64,000 bases of DNA from Saccharina japonica (taxonomy: Eukaryota > Sar > Phaeophyceae > Laminariales > Laminariaceae), in NCBI GenBank assembly GCA_008828725.1, contig MEHQ01003653.1:1-64000 (forward strand), in the 5' to 3' direction. A program made the position numbers and the translations under genes. Positions within the stretch are counted from its first letter, which is position 1; each line of letters opens with the position of its first letter. The notes beneath the pieces are model-generated. The model made no database searches. It was not told the DNA's origin and was given only the letters and a program-made list of their open reading frames with translations. Below, piece after piece: positions 1-10,806 of the stretch.

Positions 1-27
1 GCTTTACCCATTAATTTGCGTTTATTT

Positions 28-165
28 TGTTTTGGTTTTTCTCTGTTTCACAGTCTGTGACCACAGAATTTGTATCTCTCTAGGATTGGGAATCAGGACA
101 GGCTTTTTTTGTACTGATGTGGTTGAGTAGAAAGAACGGGTTTAATGTGAAGACAACAACAACAA
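28..165 (-). repeat. Copy of a microsatellite-linked dispersed repeat
   Basis: This segment aligns by eye with the reverse complement of 34346-34440 and 12555-12700: it has the run around TCTGTGACCACAGAATT, then a stretch ending GGGTTTAATGTGAAGA, and then a simple repeat (here CAA units rather than CA). Several copies of the family occur in this window, always with a simple repeat at the same end. It is non-coding. Confidence 0.7.
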
Positions 166-1680
166 CAACAACAATAGGTGCGGTATGTGGCCAGCCGCCA
201 GCGATGTTTAAGACTTTGGACATCTATATACGAGTACGTACGCGCCTCTTTCTATTCATATACGTATTGTGAAGTATTCTCAGTCCAGCGAAAAATCTGA
301 GAGACTGGAGATTTTCGAGTTCTGACTACATTTGAGTTTGTAATTTCGAAGGTAGATCCAATGAAAGAGCAGTTGGTTTTGATAAATAGGAGAGAGAGGG
401 TTATAGGGGAATAGAGAGATAAGGTTTATATAAGAATTGTGTCAGAGAGAAGGTATACGTACGGGTAGTACGAGCAAGGAAAAAAACATAAATTAACCCG
501 GCACCGTTCTCGTAATGCAAAACAAACTGCGTCCCCGGCGACGTCAACTACTACAGCAGCGGCCCGTACCCGTAGCTACAAGGAGCGCGGAGCAAATGGC
601 GACACAAGTCTGGCGCCTCCAGGTGAATTGGAACCTTTTGGGGAATCCACATGCCCTAAACCTTCTACCCCTCGCCTACTACGTAGCTGTATGTTTGTAC
701 AGACATGAGCAAAGGTCGCCGTGGTAGCTGCACTGCTGTGGCAATGTTAATGTTTAATCGCGAATGGTATACTGTATGCCGGTATAACTTGCAATACGCA
801 AGACAGGACACGCTCTGGGGCGGAATCGGTGCCGGCTGTCTCGTAAACAACGCAGTATACATAAACCAAAGGAATCATGGCTTTAGAAGGCTGATAGCGA
901 GATGTATGTGTTTCTCATAGACGCGTCGATGGGCGTTTACACTATTTGCGTCGTCGAGAAGAGCAGCTGGGAAATTGGTCCGAGGTTGTGTTTTACTCTT
1001 CATGTATGCACGTTCACGGTACGTCGTATACACCTGGTAATACACTACCATGTACAGCGTAGGCCTACTGTATAGTACGGGGGACCTGAGTAAACACCAG
1101 CAGGACCTATGGTATACACAAAAATCTATATGTCCACCTACTGTAGTTTTACTAACAATCGTTGGTCCTATATATTTTCTCATCATGCAGTACCGGCCGT
1201 CTCATAAGAAACCAGAAATCGGGCGTAGGCTGACATTCTTTTTTGAGAAAGGGGTGTGTCCCGCACTGCTGTAGCTTCATTATAATAGCTGTCGACTTTC
1301 TTATTTCCCCCGTGATGTTTAGGCTGAGTTTCTTGTGGGGCACTTTCTTACGAGAGGGCCGGTAGTGTATGTAGGTCCTACGTAGCATTAAACATTTACA
1401 TATTATAGTACCATTCACAACGAATAGTGCTGATGCTTGCGTTCAAATCCCACCTATCTAGGGGGAGGTTGTTAACCCTTTCAGAAATGAAAATCTTACC
1501 CCACTTGTAATTCCGAGTAGTTTGTCCCCAAATACATGGGACCTGTTCTTAAGGGTTTAATTGCCTAATGAAATAAACAAGGAATCAACTGCAACAAGCG
1601 CCTGCCGCGGGTGTGCACAAATGGACGCGATTCGACGAGGCGAGAAAGGAATGCAGTAATGTAGCGACACAAGACCAAGG
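166..1680. other. Non-coding stretch without a recognised gene
   Basis: Short open frames occur on both strands, but none has splice-supported structure or recognisable protein sequence. Around 1077-1196 the text TACGGGGGACC followed by AGTAAA weakly recalls the MITE end at 3756, so an old relative may lie here. No other structure was seen. Confidence 0.4.
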
Positions 1681-1856
1681 CCTGTACAGCAGTTGGGACG
1701 GGGGGAGATTGCCTACAGCAGTACAGGACACCTAATAAAAATAGGCGAAAATGAAAGCCAGGCTATGCTTTAGAGCAATTTAGGAAATCCGAGAGTCGTT
1801 ATTCTCCATGGGCGTAGCCCATTGAGTTCTCCTAGCCAATAATGATTTTCCCGTTG

Positions 1857-1922
1857 AAATTTTCAAGACGTTTTTGCGTTGAAATTTTCAACGCGTTTTT
1901 GCGTTGAGAATTTTCAACGCGT
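1857..1922. repeat. Short tandem repeat, about 28-bp unit
   Basis: About three head-to-tail copies of a unit built from GTTGAAATTTTCAA and GCGTTTTT are visible. The unit is partly palindromic (TTGAAAATT against AATTTTCAA). The GC-rich stretch that follows (1925-2400) has open frames in several phases, with none preferred, so I call no gene there. Confidence 0.75.
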
Positions 1923-2449
1923 TTAGTGAAGCCCGCGATTCACCCTCCAAGCTTGACGCTGCCCAAATCTCGAAGAATCGGCGGGGCGTTGCGTTCGGCG
2001 GCGGGGTCGCGAGCGGAGGTAGCCGAGACAGAGACAGGCCTTCTCCGCCAAGGCTCATCTCCCGTCGTTGCGCGTGGCTCAAATGGGAAGAATTCGTCAA
2101 ACAGGGAGGAAACGGGGATGTGGCGGCCTATTTTTGCGCGAATCCCTCCTCTCCTGTGTATTCGTCTACGAGCATGGTGCTTGCTTTGAGCGCACACTTC
2201 TGTTGTTGTTGTGGGCGAGCGAACAGCACGGGCACCACAGAGAGGGCGAGAGGGAGCAGCGGGGAGCAGCGGTAGGCCGCAACACGCCACACAGTCTATC
2301 AGGCCGGGTGAAGCTTGAGCTAGGAGCGCCAGGGTGAGGGGGGGCAACGGGGGGGAGCACGGGGCAGACCTCAGGTGTGACTTTTCGAGGGGGTAAAATC
2401 AAACTGCTGCTTGTGTGAAAAATATGAAGACGAGTAGAAGAGTGTCTGC

Positions 2450-3372
2450 ATGCCGTGCTAGCCTACCACGTCTAGACGAAGCTAGCAGCGAGCACCACCG
2501 ACCATCGACATGGCGATTACAAGCACACCCCTCGCAGTGCATCTGCTTTATGTTGTCTGTGATAGTTCCGCCGCAACAGATGCATGCGGCATGGCTGCTC
2601 TTTTCTGGCAGCTACACCCTCCTAACTTGTACGAGTAGGTACCTCTTACAGCTCGTTTTTGGCTTACTCTACTACTAAATCCTATATAAGCTGTTTTTTT
2701 CTGGCAGCTGCAGCTTCATACCGTCCGTACTTGTACAAGGCATCTTTTGATGCAGACTGCTTCCTGCTGTGTGATATTTGACGGGCAAAGTGCCTGCTTG
2801 CCGTACAACCCCGCGGAGACGAAGCTAGCAGCGAGCACCTCCGACCATCGACAAACCGATTACAAACACACATGTTTTTGATATGCAATACGTACGTACT
2901 GCTGTAGATAGGGCAGTGATACATGCCAGATATAGTACCAGGTACATTTTGATATGCAGTACGTACGTACTGCTGTAGATAGGGCAGTGATACATGCCAG
3001 ATTTAGATGTCGCGCCCAAGTCCTTAGAAGGGTGTACTATTAATAGTACGATACATGTTTTTGATATGCAGTACGTACGTACTGCTGTAGATAGGGCAGT
3101 GATACATGCCAGATATAGATGTCGCGCCCAAGTCCTTCGAAGGGTGTACTATTGATAGTACGAGACAGGTTGGGATTTAAGAACTTGAGGCTGAGGTTTC
3201 TAAACAGAAATGAATTTACAGCTACGGCGAGTAAGTATTTGTTCTCAGCGGGGAACGTACTCAAAATCCAATATAATACCTGGCAGCCTTTTCGAGCCTA
3301 TGCTCCCGTTCTACACGCCAACTTCCAAGCGCCCTCCTAACTTGTAGGTACCTCTTACAGCTCGTTTTTAGG
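2450..3372. repeat. Cluster of local direct duplications
   Basis: Three direct copies of a segment starting GATATGCA and containing GTACGTACTGCTGTAGATAG and GGGCAGTGATACATGCCAGA lie at about 2878-2937, 2949-3006 and 3062-3118. In addition, a block with GACGAAGCTAGCAGCGAGCA occurs at about 2475 and 2818, and a block with TAGGTACCTCTTACAGCTCG occurs at about 2636 and 3343. The region looks like repeated slippage or unequal exchange, and shows no gene. Confidence 0.75.
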
Positions 3373-3755
3373 TTTATGTATAACGCGTACTATGTTGAGT
3401 ATAATAACAGTACATCAGTGCATACTTGGCACAGCAACCAGTAGCATTTGTGCTCAGCGAGGGACGCTACTCTAAATCCTTATTATATAATACGCGGATG
3501 GTGGTCGTGGTGATGTCGTTTGGGAATGCCGGTTTCGGTATGCCCCGCGAGAGACCGGCTCTACCGCGCGCCACCCGACCCCCCTCTGGCACAGTTCGGC
3601 GTACTGCTGCGTTGCTGTAGAAAATACATGTTGGGTGTGTGGGTGGGTGAATGGGAGGGTAAGTGGGTGTGTGTGGGTGCGTCGGTGGGTGGTTTTTGTT
3701 GTCGTTGCTGTTGCTGTATGTAGTTGTTGTCGATCTGTTTGTCACACCATACTAC

Positions 3756-3858
3756 TACGGAGGACCATAGTAAATAGGACCAATTTTTGTTAGCAAAAAT
3801 AGGAAAATATATAGTTTTTAGTGTGCACCGCAGGTCCTATTTACTATGGTCCCCCGTA
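3756..3858. mobile_element. 103-bp MITE with 26-bp terminal inverted repeats
   Basis: The ends are inverted copies of each other over 26 bp with one mismatch; the perfect core is GGACCATAGTAAATAGGACC. ATACTAC flanks the element on both sides (3749-3755 and 3859-3865). The sister duplication at about 5350-5368 reads CACACCATACTACTGCTCCG without the insert, so it preserves the empty site. The element is too small to encode a transposase. The family of its parent is not clear; TIRs with a 7-8 bp target duplication are the only evidence. Confidence 0.88.
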
Positions 3859-4284
3859 ATACTACTCCTCCGTTGTATGTACCTACATGTCCATCTACAG
3901 TAGGTACTGCACGCACTGCTGCACCTTCATGGCGATATATATATATGTATATACATGAATAGCTACAATTTCAAGTGTGTTGTGTTTAAACGGAGGTACG
4001 TGCACGTGAGGACGACAAACACTTTCCTATAGCTGGTATGTTGTGGTCGTCACTCGCTTCCTTCAGTTATATATCTGAGATCTGTGCTGTACGTACCGTG
4101 TACCTAGATGTCCATCTACAGTCTATAGATGGCTCTAATTTTGTAGTTTTTATATCCAAACGGAAGTATGGCGAGGTGCTTATGTCTGAGATGTTGTAGT
4201 CGTCACTCTTTTAATGTTTTTTTTCTGCACCATCCATTCTGCACCATCCATATATCTCCATGAATTTTTTTTTCTCTTTTTCTC

Positions 4285-4510
4285 TTGCATGCACCTGGAT
4301 TGCTAGCAGGGTAGGTCTTGCCTGTCGTATATGGCATTGCAGTGTCTGCTCTGCTTACTGCACTGAGCGTAGTATCTCTGTGTCGTAGTTTTGTGACCAC
4401 AGAACTGGTACCTTTTTAGGATGAAGAATCGGCACGGACACTGGGTGTGCTGGATGTCGACGGGTAGAAAGGAAGGTTTAATGTGAAGAACACACACACA
4501 CACACACACA
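4285..4510 (-). repeat. Microsatellite-linked dispersed repeat, near full length
   Basis: Read on the minus strand it starts with a (GT)n run, then TCTTCACATTAAACCTTCC, about 180 bp of unique body, and ends in an A-rich tail. It is almost identical to 34108-34345 and close to 12555-12790. The simple-repeat head and A-rich tail suggest a retroposon, but I see no clear Pol III A and B boxes. Confidence 0.8.
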
Positions 4511-4547
4511 CATGAGTTTATACTGAACACGTATATACCTATTTTCA

Positions 4548-4815
4548 GGGTTCTTTACGGGTAACCGTCCGTGCGCGTTGCGGTTTCTTATTTCGACAAT
4601 CTTACCGTCTGGTTCGTTGCGGTTTTCAGAAAGCGGAAATATTACGGTGCGGTTCGGTGCGGTTATCTGATATTATTGTAAATACTACGGTACGGATCGG
4701 TTTTTTCATGCATCCTACGGTGCGCTTCGGTGCGGTTTTCAGAAATCAGGAATCCGACGGTGCGGTTCGCTGCGGTTTTCCGAAATCGCAAATGCAACGG
4801 TGCAGTTGGTTTTTT
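4548..4815. repeat. GGTGCGGTT minisatellite, first array
   Basis: Roughly 45-50 bp units share TACGGTGCGGTTCGGTGCGG, mostly followed by TTTTCAGAAATC. Units vary in length and sequence. It is paired with the larger array at 5775-6245 by the surrounding tandem duplication. Confidence 0.85.
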
Positions 4816-4926
4816 TTCATGTGTACGTGTACGTACGTACGTGATGACGACCCTCACTTCTTTCCTATAGCTGGTATGTTGTGGTCGCCACTCGCTTCCT
4901 TCAGGTATATATCTGAGATCTGTTCT

Positions 4927-5195
4927 GTGTGTGTGTGTGTGTTCTTCACATTAAACCTTCCTTTCTACCCGTCCACATCCAGCACACCCAATGTCCGTGC
5001 CGATTCTTCATCCTAAAAACGTACCGTTATATCATATGTGTGTGTGTGTGTTCTTCACATTAAACCTTCCTTTCTACCCGTCGACATCCAGGACACCCAG
5101 TGTCCGTGCCGATTCTTCATTCTAAAAAGGTACCAGTTCTGTGGTCACAAAACTACGACACAGAGATACTACGCTCAGTGCAGTATATACTTAGA
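4927..5195 (+). repeat. Two adjacent plus-strand copies of the microsatellite-linked repeat
   Basis: The first copy (about 4927-5030) is truncated. The second (about 5036-5195) restarts at TGTGTGTGTG followed by TTCTTCACATTAAACC. Both are plus strand, opposite to the copy at 4285-4510. Confidence 0.8.
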
Positions 5196-5207
5196 TGTCC
5201 ACTCTCC

Positions 5208-6070
5208 GGCACAGTTTGGCGTACTGATGTGTTGGTGTAGCACATGTCTGGTGTGTAGGTGGGTGAATGGGTGGGTGAGTGGGTGTGTGGGTGGGTGCGT
5301 CGGTGGGTGGTTTTTATTGTCGTTGCTGTTGCTGTATGTAGTTCTGTTGTTCGTCACACCATACTACTGCTCCGTTGTATGTACCTACATGCCCATCTAG
5401 TACTGCACGTACTGCTGCACCTTCATGGCGATATATATATATAAATATATACGTATATATATGAATAGCTACAATTTCAAGTGTGTTGTGTTCAAACGGA
5501 GGTACGTGCATGATGACGTCTCACTTTTTCCTATAACTGGTATGTTGTGGTCGTCACTCGCTTTCTTCAGGTATATATCTGAGATCTGTGCTGTACGTAC
5601 CGTGTACCTAGATGTCCATCTATAGATGGCTTTAATTTTGTAGTTTTTCTTTCCAAACGGAAGTATGGCGTGGTGCTTATGTCTGAGATGTTGTAGTCGT
5701 CACTCTTTTAATGTTTTTTTTCTCTGCCATCCATATATCTCCATGGGTTTATACTGAACACGTATATACTTTTTTGCAGGGTTCGTTACGGTTAACCGTC
5801 CGTGCGCGGTGCGGTTTTTTGTTTCGAAAATCCTACAGTCCGGTTCGTTGCGGTTTTCAGAAAGCGGAAATATTACGGTGCGGTTCGGTGCGGTTATCGG
5901 TGCGGATCTGTTTTTTCATGCATCCTACGGTGCGGTTCGGTGCGGTTTTCAGAAATCAGGAATCCGACGGTGCGGTCCGCTGCGGTTTTCCGAAATCGTA
6001 AATGCAACGGTGCGGTTGTTTTTTTTCATGTATCGTACGGTGCGGTTTGGTGCAGTTTTCAGAAATCGTA
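5208..6070. repeat. Copy B of the 1.5 kb tandem duplication
   Basis: It matches copy A (3590-4840) block by block but has an intact MITE target site and no microsatellite-linked repeat between its unique part and its minisatellite. Divergence is a few percent plus indels. Confidence 0.8.
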
Positions 6071-6245
6071 AATGCAACCGTGCGGTCCGTTTAATTTTGG
6101 CATCCTACGGTGCGGTTCGGTGCGGTTTTTAGATTTAGTGAATCCTACGGTGCGGTTCGGTGCTGTGATACATCCTACGGTGCGATCTGGTGCGGTTCCT
6201 CGTTGAACGGTTTTTGCTACGGTGCGGTTCCAATCCCCGTAGGGA
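5775..6245. repeat. GGTGCGGTT minisatellite, second array
   Basis: About ten units of GGTGCGGTTCGGTGCGGTT alternate with TTTTCAGAAATC-type spacers, drifting towards CATCCTACGG-type spacers at the right end. The array closes with an inverted pair, GAACGGTTTT at about 6214 and AAAACCGTTC at about 6245. Confidence 0.85.
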
Positions 6246-6289
6246 AAACCGTTCAAAACCGCTCTTTGTACGTTTTCCAAGCACAGATC

Positions 6290-7351
6290 TGACGTTTCCC
6301 CCCTATGATTTGCCGTTTTGTTCCCCTTTTCATCTTCCGTACCGCCCTATGCTTTTTCAGGACCCCAATCTGGTCTACAAGTTCATGCGGCCACTGCTTC
6401 ATAGACCCTTATCGTACGACGGTCGTCTCCGCTACTTTCGGGGGCAACCATCTACGGAACCTCTTCCCTCGACTTCGTGGTTTCTTGAGCCCTCGTTTGA
6501 CGTCGCGTCCACTTTTGTCTTACATTTCAATACTCTGGGTGTTGTAGTATTTGTTTTGTGTTGTGGGGGTAATAAATGGATGGCAAGATTTCACGATCGA
6601 GTATAGCTGTTGCTGCATGCTTTCAGGTTGCGTTTAGTACATTTGGGTGATTGTTTTAAGAATTATGTTTGCCGTGGATTTTTCGTCTGTTCCTTCCTTT
6701 TGTTTTGCCATGTTGCTCTAAGTCACTTTGCGCCCGTGGTCACTTTGGGGGGGTGCTGTGGCGTCTGGGGGGCTTCCTCTTGCATGTATCCAAGGTTTTG
6801 TACTTATACGTAGGCATGCATATTCTTGCGTGAACCGCAAGATGTAACCGATACTGGGAACCTCGCCGACCACGACCAGGCTTAACGACGTTATATTTCC
6901 CTCTCCGTTGTGTATCTGGGTCCATCCACTGTGCCGTGTGTTTCTGCAACTCTGCCTGATTTGTATGATTTTGCTCGGCTCACTCATGATGCCGGGTGGG
7001 AGCCGCGCGATCGGCATGCTCTACGTGCAGCAGTATGATAGTCGTAGCATTTACTGTTCCTTTCCGTTAACGATATTTTTGCTCGCGCAAGCGTAGATTC
7101 ATACCATTCCTGTACCTTTTCCCTGTATTTCAGTAAATACAAATAGTCGACCATGGAGACAAGCAACGCGAATGATACTCATTCGATTGCGAGAGTCGTT
7201 ATCTTAAAGTTGGTGGAGAAAGCACTCTCTCTCAAATAAGAAATCCAGTTTGGACCGGAATTCCTTTTCTTTATTATGTGGCCTGTACTCTGTTTTATAC
7301 GTATCATACCGGGTAACAAAACCGACTCACACAGCCTATCCAAAAGTACGG
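6290..7351. other. Non-coding stretch
   Basis: Overlapping open frames up to 138 codons occur, but no frame stands out and no splice-consistent exon was found. No repeat family recognised elsewhere in the window is present. Confidence 0.4.
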
Positions 7352-7359
7352 ATATACAT

Positions 7360-9666
7360 CACACCCTGGACAATTCCTATTTCAATAGTCTATTGTGTCT
7401 ATAATTATTTTTGGGTGTAGTCTATTAATTGGAATTGCCCAACCAAATGATTTTGATTGAAGTATATTCATTTGAATTGTCCAGGTAATTAGTTTTGGAT
7501 GCTGCCTACCAATTGGAATTGTCCGGACAATTGATTTTGGGTGCTGTCAATTAATTGGAATTGCCTGCACAAGTATTTGGATCATTCCTATTACAATAGT
7601 GTATTGTGGCTGCAACTGATTTCGGATGCTGTCTATTAATTGGATTTGCCCAACCAAATGATTTCGATTGAAGGATACTAATTGAAATTGTCCGAGCAAC
7701 TGATTTTGGGTGCTGCCTACTAATTGGAATTGTGCCTACAATAATTTCGGGTGCTGGCTATTAATTGGAATTGCCGAGACACTTGATTTCAAATGCTATC
7801 TATGAAATGTAAATTGTCCAACTAAATGATTTCGAGTGATTTCTATTAATTGAAATTGCCCAGTCAAATTATTTCGAGTGAGATCTACTGCATCAGTCGG
7901 ATTTGTATAGCCAATTTGTTTCGAGTGTTGTCTACCAATTGGGACTGTCCAACCAAATGACTTAAATACAGTCCATTAATTGGAATTGTCGAGGTCAGAA
8001 AAAACAAAATCGAACACTAACAATTGGAAGGTCAGGACAAAGCCTATTGACCCAACCAACAATTTAATTTGGAAAGTCAGCACAGAAACCTATTATTGAC
8101 CAAACCACTCCTCCTATTGATAGGCAAGACCTGAAACTAATTGATGAAACAATTTCAATTGGAAGGTCAGGGCAGAAACCTATTGCTCCGACCATTCCTA
8201 TTAATAGAAAGGAACAAAACGAAATTATTGAAACAATTCCAATTGGAAGGTGAGAGCAGAAACGGTTTGATTGAACCATTTCAATTGTGAGACAAGACCA
8301 GAAAATAATTGCTGAAACAATATCTATTGGAAGACCAGGACACAAACCTATTGGCCGAACCATTCCTATTGATAGATGCACCACAAAAGCAGGATCTCGA
8401 CCAATTCCATTTAAATGGACTTCCGGGAGATCTACTGTAAAAGCAATAGTCCATTGTGGGTAGGTCCCATATCCTATTGAAGAAGTAATAGAGTATTGGA
8501 GTCTGCGAAGCGAAAAAAATGCAGGAGGCAATTCCAGTTAATTAACAGAGCTCTAAAACAATTGCCTAAGCAATTCCAATTAGTAGGTGGACTACAATAT
8601 GTTGTTGTCTTTGCAATTCCAATTGCGGCAATATGGTAATAATCAATTGTCCGCCTCATTTCATTTAATAGACTTTTCGGTGCGTCTATTGTAGGCGCAA
8701 TAGTCTATTGCGATGCCTATTGTCCAAGGCTTAAGCAGAAAGGGAATGAAAAAAACATTTTCCAAGTGATTAATCGGCCGCCAAACATTTTGTCCGATAT
8801 ATTAAATTTAATGGGCATCCTCCGAAATATGTTGTCTGGTCGATTCCAATTAATAGACTGCTTGATTAATCAATTGGTCCGGCAATTCCAATCGCTAGAC
8901 AGCCTCACGAATCGTTTGCCTTTGCAACTTTAAGAAATAGCTTCCTCAGGCATACATACATTGATGTGTCAACTTCCAATTGCAGCGTCCGGAATCAATT
9001 GACCGGTAACATAATATTGTCTATTGAATGGAAATGCCTGATTGTCTGGACAATTTATTTCGAAGCCTGCCAAATAAATGAAATTGCCAGGACAATTCTT
9101 TAGAAAGATGCCTATTAAATGGAATTGCCCGCGCAAATAATTTAGAAGGATGTCAATTAAATGGAATTGCCAGCACAATTTATTTGGGAGGATGTCAATT
9201 AAATGGAATTGCCAGCACAATTTATTTGGGAGGGTGTCAATTGAATGGAATTGCCAGCACAATTTATTTAGGAGGGTGTCAATTGAATGGAATTGCCAGC
9301 ACAATTTGTTTAGGAGAATATAAATTAAATGGAATTGCCAGAACCATTGGCACCGAAAATTTTCTGCAGTTGTCCATTAGCGTTACAATAGAATGGGATA
9401 TTATATTTCAATAGACTATGGGTTCAGCAATGGGATTTCGGTGGTTACTGTTAATAGTAATTACTTCAACCATTAATGTAGGTGGGTGTATATTAGCATA
9501 AATTGGGTGGACGATAGGGCCTGGTGGGTGTCTGTTAATAGGAATTGCCTGTACCATAGAGCTCGATGCGTTCCAATTAATTGGAATTGGCGACCACAAT
9601 TGCCAGTCAATTGTAATAGGAAACTATTAATAGACAATTAGGCAATTGATAATTGTCCAGGGTGTG
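7360..9666. mobile_element. 2.3 kb TIR element filled with a palindromic minisatellite
   Basis: Both ends carry CACACCCTGGACAATT in inverted orientation, and the 8-bp direct repeat ATATACAT flanks the element (7352-7359 and 9667-9674). The interior is a diverged array of roughly 55-65 bp units whose core, AATTGGAATTGCC or its complement GGCAATTCCAATT, recurs dozens of times in both orientations; the left half reads mostly one way and the middle mostly the other. The best-conserved tandem units are at 9060-9340. No transposase frame is present. The architecture recalls Foldback transposons (inferred from structure only). Confidence 0.82.
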
Positions 9667-9674
9667 ATATACAT

Positions 9675-10470
9675 ACAATATGTTGAAGAGTTTTGCCTGC
9701 TACGCTGCCTTCTCAGTGTAGGGAGCCCAGGATTTTGGTAGCAAACTGCTCATTTTGCGTTTTTTTTTTTGTTTTACGTAGATATGCAAATGGACATGGA
9801 CACAACATTTGTAAACTACTTCATTTAGCAGTAGATAAAAGGGGGAAATGCGTCGGTAGATGTTGTCAGCGACAATGGACTCTGGGAGGTGTCTACAGTT
9901 AGTTGCTGATGGTATACGAAGTATATTGTCGGTGGCCATGATGAGTTTCGACGAACTCCCCGATCTCACAGCGGTTGTTTTAATACGACGTATTTCATAA
10001 ATATTGTCGATGGCGGTAGACTGTATAAATTATCTATCGATTACTATTTTTGTCGGCGACGACATAAGGGTGATACTGTCGACCCATAAAGATGGCACCC
10101 TTCAAATTGATTGTTTGAGGTGCCTATCGTTAGGTATTGTCAGCCACAAAGACTGTGCGAGGTGTCTATCGATAAGGTTTCTTTGTCAACATTTAGTATC
10201 AATACTACATGTATGTACAGCAGTACAGGACACCTGATAAGAAACTGGCTAATAAGAAATCCAGGCTGAGATTCAACAGTAAAAAAAGAAGTTCGGGGTT
10301 TGTTATCTTCTTATTGGGTGTCATGTACTGCTGCTGTATTTTTGTTTCCTCGCACTTCTCTCGATACAATTTGACGTATGATACAACAATATGTTTGTGT
10401 TGTCTTTACTGTAACATTAAAATGTCCGTTCTACCCGGTGTCCGTCCTCAATATGAATCCTATTAATAGA
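9675..10470. other. Non-coding stretch with a motif-bearing repeat end
   Basis: The segment from 10214 (TACAGCAGTACAGGACACCT) also occurs at 1714, and both continue with related AT-rich text containing AAATCCAGGCT or GAAAGCCAGGCT. This suggests a dispersed repeat end. No gene was recognised. Confidence 0.45.
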
Positions 10471-10806
10471 GAGGTTCCACGGTGGTCTAACTGGTAGCCA
10501 CGAAGCCTTTTGGGCCGGTTGTCGAGGGTTCGATTCTCCCCATGGAGGTTTTTATTCTCAAATGACACCGACTGTCGAGAGCGCATATTATAGCGTGGGT
10601 AAGCAAAATTCGACGAGAGTTGACGAGGGAAGAAAGTGCTGAAATCTTCTCGCGATAAAAATGCAAAGCAAGAACCGTAGTGGGGGAGGAGGGAGAGGAG
10701 CCTACTTTGTGACCCCGGATCTGAGTTACGACTAGGGAGGGAGAAAGACGGAAGTGCGAAGATAATAAATGGGATGGACAAAAAATAAATAAAAATAAAA
10801 TAAAAA
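10471..10806 (+). mobile_element. tRNA-derived SINE, copy a
   Basis: The head has a Pol III A-box-like TGGTCTAACTGG at 10483-10494 and a B-box-like GGTTCGATTC at 10527-10536, spaced as in tRNA. The body (GAGGGAAGAAAGTGCTGAAA, then a GGGAGGAGGGAGAGGAG region and GAGTTACGACTA) is shared with minus-strand copies at 44298-44632 and 44650-44967, and with a 5'-truncated copy at 18475-18610. It ends in an A-rich tail. It is not a functional tRNA gene: the acceptor stem is not closed and the body continues. Confidence 0.82.

Larger units (their letters stand above)
3590..4840. repeat. Copy A of a 1.5 kb tandem duplication
   Basis: The order of landmarks is repeated in copy B at 5208-6070: GGCACAGTT..GGCGTACTG, a GTGGGTGG-rich stretch, GTCACACCATACTACT, an ATATAT run, TTTCAAGTGTGTTGTGTT, TGGTATGTTGTGGTCGTCAC, and then a GGTGCGGTT minisatellite. 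Copy A carries the MITE at 3756-3858, which copy B lacks, and a microsatellite-linked repeat at about 4285-4510. Confidence 0.8.

Noticed and set aside
10471..10545. Possible tRNA gene
   Set aside because: A and B boxes are present, but the acceptor stem does not pair and the same head continues into a conserved body in other copies, so it is a SINE.
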